Assembly: GCF_013009555.1 (NCBI RefSeq)
Contig: NZ_CP046176.1
Location: forward strand, 1,519,501-1,583,500
From: Phocaeicola dorei
GTDB lineage: Bacteria > Bacteroidota > Bacteroidia > Bacteroidales > Bacteroidaceae
Direction of reading: 5' to 3'
DNA length: 64,000 bases
The position numbers were made by a program, and so were the translations under genes. The notes under the pieces are model-generated. The model saw only the letters and a list, made by a program, of their open reading frames with translations. It did no database searches and was not told the origin of the DNA. Positions 56,174-64,000 of this stretch are shown in pieces; the stretch's first letter is position 1; the number at the start of each line of letters is the position of its first letter.

Positions 56174-56478
56174 GTGATTGGACTTGTTGGTTAAAGCAGT
56201 AGCAGATTATTAATTAAGATTTTACTCTTCTGATAATAGATACTTCATACTGCAAAGTAAATATTTTTTTTGTTTTAAGGGTTATAATTGTTAAAATGCA
56301 AAAATAGCCTGCATCTGCCAATCTGTCAAGGGCTGTTTTTCATAAAAAATGTTCAATTCTTTGGTATTTCTTTTGGATTTTCTTGGTATGAAATTTCTGA
56401 TAGATTATATGAAAAGTGATTTGAAGGCTATTGCAATTCTTTTAGAGTGGTGCATTAAGCAATGGGAAGTTTTAAAAG
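56174..56478. other. Intergenic gap, nothing recognised
   Basis: About 300 AT-rich bases between the secreted protein and the promoter at 56479. No coding frame or clear RNA structure is seen. Confidence 0.5.
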
Positions 56479-56508
56479 CTTGATTGGCATTTGAATGCTT
56501 TATCTTTG
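56479..56508 (+). promoter_or_regulatory. Promoter ahead of the Crp-type regulator
   Basis: CTTG (56479-56482), 18 nt, TATCTTTG (56501-56508), matching the Bacteroides consensus at slightly short spacing; it would start a roughly 190-nt leader before the regulator gene. Confidence 0.6.
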
Positions 56509-56543
56509 TAATTTGAACAAAAAGTAATAAATAAAAGAGGTAT

Positions 56544-56726
56544 ATGGACATTCTTGTATGGGGTGGTCTTGGAAATTCCGATTATTTGGAAAAAATGATG
56601 TCGTTTTCCAATATATATTTGTACTTTTGGCTGAAAAGAAAACAAGGTATATCTCGTGTTTATATTTGGTGTTTTTTTATATGTATTTTAAATGGACTGA
56701 GGTTTTATGACAAACATTATAGATAA
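56544..56726 (+). CDS. Possible 60-aa leader ORF overlapping the Crp-type gene
   Basis: ATG at 56544 is preceded by AGAGG at a suitable distance, and the frame ends 20 nt inside the regulator gene. The peptide is rich in Trp, Tyr and Phe, with no recognised family. It could be a translated leader that couples to the regulator, or chance. Confidence 0.3.
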   Translation: MDILVWGGLGNSDYLEKMMSFSNIYLYFWLKRKQGISRVYIWCFFICILNGLRFYDKHYR

Positions 56727-57270
56727 TATGCTCTCTTTGTGTCCGGTTTCTGAAGATACGATACAAGAACTGAAAAAATGTATGATTTTATGTCGTTTCC
56801 CTAAGAAATATCAGTTAATAAAGGAGAATACATTTTGTAAATCAGCTTATTTCATAGAAAAAGGAATGACGCGTTCTTTCTGGCTTGTAAATGGAGAAGA
56901 AATAACAACCTCCTTTTCATGGGAAGGAGGTATTGTTTTCAGTATGGACGAGTTGTACTATAATAAGCCGAGCGAGGAATTTGTGGAAACGCTTGAAGAT
57001 GTAGTTGTTTACAAAATATCATTAGTTGATTTAACCAAGCTGTTTCAGACTAATATTGAATTGGCTAATTGGGGGAGGATTATTCATCAAAATGAGTACA
57101 GGCGTTTGCATCGTTCTCACAAAGAACGGCTGACTTTGCCTGCAAAAGAAAGATATGAGGAGTTTAAACAACAGTTTCCTCAAATATGCCAACGGGTGAA
57201 GTTAAGGTATATTGCATCTTATTTGGGTATAACACTTCCCACACTTAGTCGTCTTCGAGCTAAAAAATAA
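56707..57270 (+). CDS. Crp/Fnr family transcriptional regulator
   Basis: A 187-aa regulator with an N-terminal cyclic-nucleotide-binding-like barrel (about 25-115, including KSAYFIEKGMTRSF) and a C-terminal winged helix (about 145-187) with LRYIASYLGITLPTLSRLRA as the helix-turn-helix. It lacks the cysteine set of Fnr and the canonical cAMP-binding RS motif, so the ligand is unknown. This short form is common in Bacteroidetes. The acyltransferase gene starts 117 bp downstream with its own promoter-like box, so control of that gene is only a guess. Confidence 0.88.
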   Translation: MTNIIDNMLSLCPVSEDTIQELKKCMILCRFPKKYQLIKENTFCKSAYFIEKGMTRSFWLVNGEEITTSFSWEGGIVFSMDELYYNKPSEEFVETLEDVVVYKISLVDLTKLFQTNIELANWGRIIHQNEYRRLHRSHKERLTLPAKERYEEFKQQFPQICQRVKLRYIASYLGITLPTLSRLRAKK

Positions 57271-57325
57271 TTTATGTATTACTGTTTTTTTGTCATAGGA
57301 CAAATTTAAAAGCCTTTAAGTTGTG

Positions 57326-57333
57326 TAACTTTG
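57326..57333 (+). promoter_or_regulatory. Candidate -7 box for the acyltransferase gene
   Basis: TAACTTTG followed by CAGCA, about 55 nt before the ATG. No clear -33 element at standard spacing. Confidence 0.4.
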
Positions 57334-57387
57334 CAGCATTATTAGTAACGGTTAAAAAGAATTAATTATTAAATCTATTAATTTATT

Positions 57388-58539
57388 ATGGAAAAAATCT
57401 CTTCTGCAGCATTTACAGATACAAAGCCTCATTATGATCTTCTTGATGGATTGAGAGGAGTCGCTGCTCTTATGGTAATATGGTATCATGTATTTGAAGG
57501 CTTTGCTTTTGCTAGTGCCGGTAATATCGAGACTCTCAACCACGGGTATCTTGCTGTGGATTTCTTTTTTATTCTTTCGGGTTTTGTTATCGGTTATGCG
57601 TATGATGACCGTTGGGGGAAGAATTTCACTATGAAAGACTTTTTCAAACGCCGTTTGATCCGTCTTCATCCGATGGTAATTATGGGTGCTGTTTTGGGAG
57701 CTATTACGTTCTGTATTAAAGGTTGTGTGCAATGGGATGGAACGCATGTCGCCATTTCCATGATTATGTTGTCTTTGCTTTGTACAATATTCTTTATTCC
57801 TGCCATGCCGGGTGTGGGATATGAAGTTCGTGGTAATGGTGAGATGTTTCCATTGAACGGACCTTGCTGGTCCCTGTTTTTTGAGTATATAGGTAATATT
57901 CTTTATGCGTTGTTCATTCGTCGTTTGTCTAATAAAGCATTGGCTGTGCTGGTTGTGTTGCTGGGTATGGCATTAGCGTCATTTGCTGTTTTCAATGTAT
58001 CTGGTTATGGGAATATGGGAGTGGGATGGACACTCGACGGAGTGAATTTCTTAGGTGGAACCTTGCGTATGCTTTTCCCATTCTCGTTGGGTATGTTGAT
58101 GTCGCGTAACTTCAAGCCTATGAAGGTGAATGGGGCATTTTGGATATGTACTATTATACTGATTGCGCTGTTCTCGGTTCCTTATCTGGAAGGATTGGAG
58201 CCGATTTGCATGAATGGTATTTATGAAGCTTTTTGTGTAATTGCGGTTTTTCCTTTTCTTGTGTGGCTGGGGGCGTCGGGTACTACTACGGATAAGCAGT
58301 CTACAAAGATATGCAAGTTCTTGGGAGATATATCCTATCCGGTTTATGTAGTACATTATCCGTTGATGTATTTGTTCTACGCATGGTTGATTGAGAATAA
58401 ACTTTATACATTGGGAGAAACTTGGTATGTAGCTGTGGGTGTTTTTGTTTTGAGTGTCATTTTGGCTTGCCTGTGTCTGAAACTGTATGATGAGCCCGTA
58501 AGAAAATGGCTGAGTAAGAAGTTTCTTGCTCCCAAATAA
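57388..58539 (+). CDS. Acyltransferase 3 family membrane protein (OafA/YrhL-like)
   Basis: Integral membrane O-acyltransferase of 383 aa with about ten helices, transferring acetyl or similar groups to surface glycans or lipids. The conserved start LLDGLRGVAALMVIWYHVFE carries the Arg and His of the family, followed by NHGYLAVDFFFILSGFVIGY and RRLIRLHPM. There is no SGNH domain attached. It ends in a basic tail (KWLSKKFLAPK). The acceptor is unknown. It stands between the Crp-type regulator and the convergent fur-family gene. Confidence 0.92.
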   Translation: MEKISSAAFTDTKPHYDLLDGLRGVAALMVIWYHVFEGFAFASAGNIETLNHGYLAVDFFFILSGFVIGYAYDDRWGKNFTMKDFFKRRLIRLHPMVIMGAVLGAITFCIKGCVQWDGTHVAISMIMLSLLCTIFFIPAMPGVGYEVRGNGEMFPLNGPCWSLFFEYIGNILYALFIRRLSNKALAVLVVLLGMALASFAVFNVSGYGNMGVGWTLDGVNFLGGTLRMLFPFSLGMLMSRNFKPMKVNGAFWICTIILIALFSVPYLEGLEPICMNGIYEAFCVIAVFPFLVWLGASGTTTDKQSTKICKFLGDISYPVYVVHYPLMYLFYAWLIENKLYTLGETWYVAVGVFVLSVILACLCLKLYDEPVRKWLSKKFLAPK

Positions 58540-58712
58540 AAATACTGCATTTCTTGATGGATGTTCATTAAAAGGTCGGACACTATACAAGAAGATATTA
58601 CAGCTTTGAATAACTGACAATTAGATGAATGGCATCCGATCTGTAAATTCGGATGCCTGCATTCGATTATTTCAAAATGGGCTTTAGGATTGATTTCCTT
58701 TTTTGGCAATAG

Positions 58713-59138
58713 TCACACATGTTGATGAGAGCATTCCGAGCATAGACCTTTCAGGACATAATTGATACTTTGTACGGTGAATCCGGGAGGTAGTGTCACG
58801 ATGGGCACGTGGATACTTTTCATACAAAACGTGCGATGACAGTTCTCACAATAAAAGTGAGTGTGGAGATCGTCTACCTCACAATTGCAATCATTACTGC
58901 ACACGGCATATTTTAACGATCCTGTGCCGTCATCAATGCCATGAACCAAATGATGGGCTAAAAAAAGGGTTATGGTGCGGTAGATGGTTGATTTGTCTAC
59001 CGTATCCAATTCGTTTTCCAAATCCAACAGTGAAAATGCTTCTTTGTGCTGCATCATGGTTTTTAGAATAAGCAGACGTATGGCTGTCGGTTTGATTTCC
59101 CGCTGTTCCAATTTTTTTAAATAGATTGTTTCATTCAT
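58713..59138 (-). CDS. Fur family metalloregulator
   Basis: A 141-aa metal-responsive repressor. The winged helix (about 15-80) includes KPTAIRLLILKTMMQH and VDKSTIYRTITLFL, the Fur DNA-recognition helix. The C-terminal half has HTHFYCENCHRTFC and KGLCSECSHQH, giving two CxxC pairs for structural zinc plus histidines for sensing. It follows the zinc-type P-ATPase gene by 22 bp and is likely co-transcribed, suggesting a zinc or toxic-metal response rather than iron (inference). A dyad upstream of the ATPase (60913-60927) is a candidate operator. Confidence 0.92.
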   Translation of the reverse strand: MNETIYLKKLEQREIKPTAIRLLILKTMMQHKEAFSLLDLENELDTVDKSTIYRTITLFLAHHLVHGIDDGTGSLKYAVCSNDCNCEVDDLHTHFYCENCHRTFCMKSIHVPIVTLPPGFTVQSINYVLKGLCSECSHQHV

Positions 59139-59160
59139 AGGTCAAATCATTTTATTCTTT

Positions 59161-60870
59161 TCATTTCTGTATTCTCATTGCATTAAAAATGGCGAGTAAA
59201 GCTACGCCTACATCTGCAAATATAGCTTCCCACATAGTGGCCATTCCGCCGGCTCCTAATAGCAATACTAACAATTTCACTCCGAATGCCATCGATATAT
59301 TTTGCCATACAATGCGATGGGTCTGTTTTCCTATTTTTATAGCTTCCGCTACTTTACTGGGTTGGTCTGTTTGTATCACTACATCCGCAGTCTCTATAGC
59401 AGCGTCACAGCCTAGACCACCCATGGCAATCCCAACATCGCTGAGTGCCAGTACGGGAGTATCATTGATACCGTCTCCTACAAAAGCTACACGATTTTCA
59501 AAATTTGCTTTTAATTGTTCTAAATGTGCTACTTTACCTTCGGGTAGTAAATCGCCGAAAGCATGTGTGACACCTATCTTTTCGGCTAAATTAGAAACAA
59601 TTGTCTGTTTATCTCCCGATAATATTTGAATATTATTAATATTTAAGTCTTTCAGCTCGCGGATGGCTTGTACAGCATCAGGTTTTGGGGTATCCGCCAA
59701 TGAAAGATATCCCAAATATTTGTTTTCCATTGCACATAGCACGATTGTTTCTGTCATGTTGCTGATTTCATAGGGAAAAGAGATGCCGTATTTTGATAAT
59801 AACCGTGTATTTCCTACATATACTTCTTTACCGTTTGTTACGGCTTTTATTCCATATCCGGCAAATTCAGTGATTCTCAGTGACGAGTTAAGAGATATAC
59901 TTTGTTCTTCCGCATATTTGACAATGGCTTTTGCGATAGGATGATTGCTGAAACTCTCTATAGAGGCGATAAGTTGAAGCAGTTCCTTTTGCGAAACACC
60001 TTCGGCTGCCGATATTGCCTGAACACTGAATACACCTTGGGTGAGTGTTCCGGTTTTATCGAATACTACGGTGTTTATTTGGGTTATGGCATCTAGATAA
60101 TTACCCCCTTTGAAAAGAATCCCTTTGTGAGATGCGGCACCAATACCTCCAAAGTATCCTAATGGAATGCTGACCACTAATGCGCAAGGACATGATATGA
60201 CTAGGAATACTAAAGCCCGATAGAACCAATCATCAAAAACAAAAATGAATTCAGGTTTTATCAGAGAGTATAAATAGGGGAGTATGACAACTAGTATCGC
60301 CAGTCCTGTCACTATCGGTGTATAAATTCGTGCAAAACGGCGGATAAATAATTCGGCAGGGGCTTTTCTTTCTGCTGCATCTTGTACTAAAGTGAGGATA
60401 CGTGCTAACGTACTTTGATCATACGGTTTGTTTACTTTGATCCGTACCACTTTATCTGAAGCGATCATTCCTGCTAAAACTTCTTCTTGTTTATATAGAG
60501 TCCGGGGAACACTTTCTCCGGTTAGGGCGGCCGTATTAAATGAAGCGGAATCTTCCAGTAAAAATCCGTCTAGAGATACTTTTTCTCCAACTTTTACTTC
60601 AATGGTTTCTCCTGGCTGTACTTTTTCCGGTGCTGTTATTTTATATGTGTTATTATATACTACAGTGGCTGTTTCGGGACGTACATCCAATAATGCTTTG
60701 ATGTTGCTGCGTGCTTTGTGTACAGCTTTGTGTTGGAACCATTCACCTATGAGATAGAACAGAATAACGGCAATACCTTCCCAGTATTCTCCTAGATAGA
60801 ATGCTCCTGATACAGCTATCCCCATTAAAGTGAATTCATTGAAAACTGATTCTAATTTTATTTTTTTCAT
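59161..60870 (-). CDS. Heavy-metal P-type ATPase (Zn/Cd/Pb type), short N-terminus
   Basis: Metal exporter of 569 aa. The core is complete: A-domain ALTGESV, membrane SCPCALVVS with the CPC motif, phosphorylation site DKTGTLT, NHPIAKA, and GDGINDTP. The Lys in FGVKLLV and the Asp-x-Gly in FADVGVALL of the last two helices are the marks of the PIB-2 (Zn/Cd/Pb) class. It starts directly at FNEFTLMGIAVSGAFYLG, so the N-terminal metal-binding domain and the first two helices of the usual eight are absent. An in-frame TAA four codons upstream fixes this start. Operon with the Fur-family gene. Confidence 0.92.
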   Translation of the reverse strand: MKKIKLESVFNEFTLMGIAVSGAFYLGEYWEGIAVILFYLIGEWFQHKAVHKARSNIKALLDVRPETATVVYNNTYKITAPEKVQPGETIEVKVGEKVSLDGFLLEDSASFNTAALTGESVPRTLYKQEEVLAGMIASDKVVRIKVNKPYDQSTLARILTLVQDAAERKAPAELFIRRFARIYTPIVTGLAILVVILPYLYSLIKPEFIFVFDDWFYRALVFLVISCPCALVVSIPLGYFGGIGAASHKGILFKGGNYLDAITQINTVVFDKTGTLTQGVFSVQAISAAEGVSQKELLQLIASIESFSNHPIAKAIVKYAEEQSISLNSSLRITEFAGYGIKAVTNGKEVYVGNTRLLSKYGISFPYEISNMTETIVLCAMENKYLGYLSLADTPKPDAVQAIRELKDLNINNIQILSGDKQTIVSNLAEKIGVTHAFGDLLPEGKVAHLEQLKANFENRVAFVGDGINDTPVLALSDVGIAMGGLGCDAAIETADVVIQTDQPSKVAEAIKIGKQTHRIVWQNISMAFGVKLLVLLLGAGGMATMWEAIFADVGVALLAIFNAMRIQK

Positions 60871-60892
60871 TGTTTCTTTTTATTTATGGCAA

Positions 60893-60927
60893 CAAAGATA
60901 GTGGAAAGAAGATGCAACTAAATTGCA
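60893..60927 (-). promoter_or_regulatory. Promoter box and dyad upstream of the P-ATPase
   Basis: Minus-strand TATCTTTG (60900-60893) is a -7 box. The dyad TGCAA-CTAAA-TTGCA (60913-60927) overlaps the -33 region, as expected for a repressor site; the Fur-family protein encoded in the operon is the candidate. No good -33 TTTG at 19-21 nt. Confidence 0.45.
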
Positions 60928-60967
60928 AATTATATTGTACTTTTACATCGGGTAATTTTTTATATAC

Positions 60968-61786
60968 ATGAAAAAAATATATTGGGCTTTTTGGATAGGA
61001 AGCTGGTGTTTGTCTGTGGGAATGCAGGCGGCCAAAGTGGATACTTTGTCGGTACATAGTGACGCAATGAATAAGGAGGTTCAGGTAATTACCATCTGTC
61101 CGGATAAAGCCATGGCAGGTGAAAAATGTCCCGTACTTTATCTGCTTCACGGATATGGAGGCAATGCGGGAACGTGGCTCGGTATAAAACCGGAATTACC
61201 TCAAATAGCTGACAAGGAAGGAATCATTTTTGTTTGTCCGGACGGGAAGAACAGTTGGTATTGGGACAGCCCTTTGAATAAGGAGTACCGTTATGAAACA
61301 TTCGTATCAAAAGAATTGGTGAACTATATTGATAAGAATTTTACTACGAAAGTGGAGAGAGGGGGACGTGCTATCACCGGGTTAAGTATGGGTGGTCATG
61401 GAAGTTTATGGTTGTCCATCCGTCATAAAGATGTCTTTGGAGGAGGAGGTAGTATGAGCGGAGGTTTAGATATCCGTCCGTTTCCCAATAATTGGGAGAT
61501 GAAGAAGCAATTAGGCGAAGAAGCGAGCAACAAGCAGAGATGGGACGAACATACGGTAATTAATCAGTTGGATAAGATAAAAAATGGTGATCTGGCTGTT
61601 ATAATAGATTGCGGTTGTGATGATTTCTTTCTGGAAGTGAATAAGGCTGTACACGAAAAACTGTTGAAGAAGAAAATAAATCATGACTTTATCATCCGTC
61701 CGGGCGGGCATACAGGCAGGTATTGGAATAATGCCATAGACTATCAAATACTATTTTTCAGTAAGTTCTTTAATAAATCGAAATAA
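60968..61786 (+). CDS. Secreted esterase (alpha/beta hydrolase, tributyrin/feruloyl esterase-like)
   Basis: Exported serine esterase of 272 aa with a signal peptide (about 1-20, ending GMQAA). The alpha/beta fold shows YLLHGYGGNAGTW (oxyanion loop), nucleophile elbow GLSMGGHGS with the catalytic Ser, Asp in IDCGCDDFF, and His in RPGGHTGRYW: a complete triad. It resembles the EstA/esterase D-type family acting on acylated sugars or aromatic esters. The SDR gene starts four bases after its stop, so they form an operon. It is divergent from the P-ATPase gene with only 97 bp between. Confidence 0.9.
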   Translation: MKKIYWAFWIGSWCLSVGMQAAKVDTLSVHSDAMNKEVQVITICPDKAMAGEKCPVLYLLHGYGGNAGTWLGIKPELPQIADKEGIIFVCPDGKNSWYWDSPLNKEYRYETFVSKELVNYIDKNFTTKVERGGRAITGLSMGGHGSLWLSIRHKDVFGGGGSMSGGLDIRPFPNNWEMKKQLGEEASNKQRWDEHTVINQLDKIKNGDLAVIIDCGCDDFFLEVNKAVHEKLLKKKINHDFIIRPGGHTGRYWNNAIDYQILFFSKFFNKSK

Positions 61787-61790
61787 TAAA

Positions 61791-62549
61791 ATGGATAAAA
61801 TTGTTTTTATTACAGGAGCTTCCAGCGGTATCGGTGCCGGATGCGCTCGCAAGTTTGCTTCACAGGGAGCAAGTTTGATTTTAAATGCTCGTAACGTAAA
61901 TAAACTGAGTGCATTGAAAGAAGAATTAGAAAAGCAATATGGTACGGAAATATATTTGCTTCCTTTTGACGTGCGCGACCGTAAGGCGGCAACGTCTGCT
62001 TTGGAATCATTACCCAAGGAATGGCAATCCATTGATATACTGGTGAATAATGCTGGGTTGGTTATCGGTACGGATAAAGAACAGGAAGGTAGTCTGGATG
62101 AGTGGGATATTGTCATAGATACTAATGTTAAGGCTTTGCTGGCAATGACACGCCTGATTGTACCGGGAATGGTGGAACGTAAACGAGGACATATTATTAA
62201 TATTGGTTCTATTGCCGGAGATGCTGCTTATCCGGGAGGTAGTGTGTATTGTGCTACAAAGGCCGCTGTGAAAGCTTTATCGGATGGACTGCGTATAGAT
62301 TTAGTTGATACTCCATTGAGAGTGACTAATATTAAACCGGGGTTGGTAGAAACAAATTTTTCAGTTATTCGTTTCCGAGGAGATAAGGAAAAGGCGGATA
62401 ATGTATATAAAGGTATTCGTCCATTGACGGGAGATGATATTGCGGAAACTGTTTATTTTGCTGCTTCTGTACCAGAATATATGCAGATTGCAGAAATGTT
62501 GGTTATGCCTACTTATCAAGCTACAGGGACAATTGTTTCACGCAAATAA
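61791..62549 (+). CDS. Short-chain dehydrogenase/reductase (YdfG-like)
   Basis: NAD(P)-dependent oxidoreductase of 252 aa. The Rossmann start VFITGASSGIGAGCARKFA has the TGxxxGxG motif, with NARN after strand 2 favouring NADP. NNAG, the catalytic Ser in IINIGSIAGD, and the YxxxK pair in YCATKAAVKAL follow. The C-terminal GLVETNFSVIRFRGD matches the YdfG-type 3-hydroxy acid/serine dehydrogenase group. It is second gene of an operon with the esterase, 4 bp apart. Confidence 0.93.
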   Translation: MDKIVFITGASSGIGAGCARKFASQGASLILNARNVNKLSALKEELEKQYGTEIYLLPFDVRDRKAATSALESLPKEWQSIDILVNNAGLVIGTDKEQEGSLDEWDIVIDTNVKALLAMTRLIVPGMVERKRGHIINIGSIAGDAAYPGGSVYCATKAAVKALSDGLRIDLVDTPLRVTNIKPGLVETNFSVIRFRGDKEKADNVYKGIRPLTGDDIAETVYFAASVPEYMQIAEMLVMPTYQATGTIVSRK

Positions 62550-62568
62550 AAGAGGTAGAAGAGATATA

Positions 62569-62602
62569 AATAAAGGCGACCCTTTATAAAGCCGCCTTTA
62601 TT
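62569..62602 (+). terminator. Terminator after the SDR gene
   Basis: Perfect 10-bp stem AATAAAGGCG/CGCCTTTATT with a 14-nt loop and a following T-rich tail, 20 bp after the SDR stop. Confidence 0.8.
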
Positions 62603-62640
62603 CTTACCTTCTCATTTTACCTTCTTACCTTAAAAAACAA

Positions 62641-62889
62641 TTATAATTCAATAATCAATGATTGACGTGCACCGACTGTCATATTTTTGGTAAGGTCAAT
62701 TTTTTTGCCACTGATAAGTTCTTTACCGCTTTTTGAGTCATTTGTCATTATGCGGTAGTGGTTATTAGCCACCACTTGTTCGGCATTGGTGCTGTTTAGG
62801 ACAATGAGTTCAGTTTTCCCAGAATTAGTACGTGCGTACATATATATTCCGTGTTGGGGAATATGGTACTTAACTGTTTTCTTTTCCAT
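62641..62889 (-). CDS. Orphan C-terminal domain of a GH13 cyclomaltodextrinase-like amylase
   Basis: An 82-aa protein matching the last beta-sandwich domain of GH13 cyclomaltodextrinases: GIYMYARTNSGKTELIVLN, then ..ELISGKKIDLTKN and a closing VGARQSLIIEL. The catalytic barrel is missing: the 175 bp upstream contain no trace of it. It starts with a proper ATG, so it may be expressed as a stand-alone domain, or be a fragment left by deletion. The parallel with the GH13 C-domain is by pattern and should be checked. Confidence 0.65.
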   Translation of the reverse strand: MEKKTVKYHIPQHGIYMYARTNSGKTELIVLNSTNAEQVVANNHYRIMTNDSKSGKELISGKKIDLTKNMTVGARQSLIIEL

Positions 62890-63007
62890 CTTCGTTTAAT
62901 TTAGTTTGGTTTTACGGTGGCAAATTTATATGTTTTTCAGCATATCTTATATAACTAATCATTCAAAATTCATAATAAATCATTCATTTCTTAATCTATA
63001 TCAATAA

Positions 63008-63043
63008 AAAATCCTCTTCCACATATTAGTTGAAGAGGATTTT
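63008..63043 (-). terminator. Terminator after oadB
   Basis: 12-bp perfect stem AAAATCCTCTTC/GAAGAGGATTTT with a 12-nt loop, about 20 bp beyond the oadB stop on the minus strand. Confidence 0.85.
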
Positions 63044-63063
63044 ATTTGTTGTTGTTCAATGAA

Positions 63064-64000
63064 TTACATCAAGAATCCAAGTAAAATACCGGCTGCTACG
63101 GCAGAACCGATTACACCAGCTACGTTGGGACCCATAGCATGCATCAACAAGTAGTTGGTAGGATCATATTCCAGACCAATAACCTGAGAGATACGTGCCG
63201 AGTCGGGAACAGCAGATACACCGGCATTACCGATAAGCGGGTTGATTTTGTTATCCTTACCTAATACCAAGTTGAATATCTTCACGAAGATAACTCCAGA
63301 AGCAGTAGCAATGATGAATGACAATGCACCCAGCGCGAAAATCAAGATCGAATCAATGGTAAGGAACTCTGAAGCTTGCGTGGAAGCACCTACTGTCAAT
63401 CCTAATAAGATGGTAATGGTATCAATCAGCGGACCGCGGGCAGTTTCTGCTAAGCGACGGGTTACACCGCTTTCTTTCAATAAGTTACCAAAGAAAAGCA
63501 TACCCAATAGAGGCAGACCCGACGGAACCAGAAAACAAGTAAGTAACAAACCAATGATAGGGAACATTACTTTTTCTGTATGAGAAACGACGCGTGGTGG
63601 TTTCATACGGATCAAACGTTCGTGCTTGGTAGTGAGCAGACGCATGATAGGCGGCTGGATAACCGGTACCAATGCCATGTATGAATAGGCTGATACCGCA
63701 ATAGCTCCCATCAGGTTAGGCGCCAGTTTGGATGAAAGGAAGATTGCTGTCGGACCGTCCGCACCACCGATGATGCCGATAGCACCAGCCTGCATCGGAT
63801 CAAAGCCCATTGCCAATGCAATCATGTATGCACCGAAAATACCAAACTGTGCGGCAGCACCAATCAACATCAGTTTAGGATTTGAAATCAATGCCGAGAA
63901 ATCCGTCATTGCACCGATACCTAAAAAGATAAGTGGTGGATACCATCCGGAGGTAACTCCTTGATATAAAATATTAAGAACAGAACCTTCCTCATAGATG
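63064..64000 (-). CDS. oadB: Na+-translocating decarboxylase beta subunit (3' part; continues past the edge)
   Basis: Membrane subunit of oxaloacetate/methylmalonyl-CoA-type decarboxylases, which pumps Na+ out during decarboxylation of carboxybiotin. The frame stays open to the right edge, with EEGSVLNILYQGVTSGWYPP and LIFLGIGAMTDF before the internal Met at 63909, so the start lies outside the window. Na+-site motifs GIIGGADGPTAIFLSS and GNAGVSAVPDSARI are present, as is the C-terminal MGPNVAGVIGSAVAAG. In Bacteroides it acts in the succinate-to-propionate pathway, so the alpha and gamma genes should lie just to the right. Confidence 0.95.
   Translation of the reverse strand, partial: IYEEGSVLNILYQGVTSGWYPPLIFLGIGAMTDFSALISNPKLMLIGAAAQFGIFGAYMIALAMGFDPMQAGAIGIIGGADGPTAIFLSSKLAPNLMGAIAVSAYSYMALVPVIQPPIMRLLTTKHERLIRMKPPRVVSHTEKVMFPIIGLLLTCFLVPSGLPLLGMLFFGNLLKESGVTRRLAETARGPLIDTITILLGLTVGASTQASEFLTIDSILIFALGALSFIIATASGVIFVKIFNLVLGKDNKINPLIGNAGVSAVPDSARISQVIGLEYDPTNYLLMHAMGPNVAGVIGSAVAAGILLGFLM

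Overview
The window looks like chromosome of a gut Bacteroidales, most likely Bacteroides or Phocaeicola. The grounds are two SusC/SusD outer-membrane uptake loci, an ECF-sigma/FecR regulatory pair, promoter boxes of the Bacteroides type (TTTG about 19-21 nt before TAnnTTTG), and a GC-moderate core with clearly AT-rich and GC-rich accessory blocks. There are two tRNAs, Glu(UUC) and Ser(UGA).

Layout. 1-7.75 kb: an SLC13-type permease (cut by the window edge), a MATE exporter, a four-domain sulfur-redox fusion protein with its MarR regulator, and a ClC channel. 7.70-17.32 kb: a self-contained type II-C CRISPR-Cas9 island holding tracrRNA, cas9, a rhuM-like gene, cas1, cas2, a 16-repeat array, small phage-like remnants and a decayed repeat. 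It is bounded by an exact 51-bp direct repeat of the ClC gene's 3' end, so it appears inserted between ClC and queH. 17.3-25.8 kb: queH, a membrane TPR/AraC regulator, SusC, SusD and a thioredoxin-fold lipoprotein. 26-36 kb: housekeeping and transport genes (tRNA-Glu, porin, nfo, trpB2, trkH/trkA, two small secreted proteins, L-serine dehydratase). 35.8-45.6 kb: a leftward ECF sigma/FecR/SusC/SusD operon followed by a large lipoprotein and a phosphatase. 45.7-51.45 kb: a decayed mobilizable element with cargo enzymes, a MobV relaxase, an oriT-like hairpin, a broken HTH gene and a tyrosine integrase with three lesions. 51.5-64 kb: mutS2, tRNA-Ser, a PH-domain protein, a Crp-type regulator, an acyltransferase, a zinc-type P-ATPase with a Fur regulator, an esterase and SDR pair, an orphan GH13 C-terminal domain, and oadB (cut by the right edge).

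How the parts work together. In the CRISPR island the tracrRNA is divergent from cas9 and pairs with the minus-strand repeat, so crRNAs run leftward, towards the cas genes. Each repeat carries its own Bacteroides-type promoter. The rhuM-like gene sits in the cas operon between the effector and adaptation genes, and is the best candidate for an unrecognised accessory component. All identifications come from reading the sequence; no database search was run.
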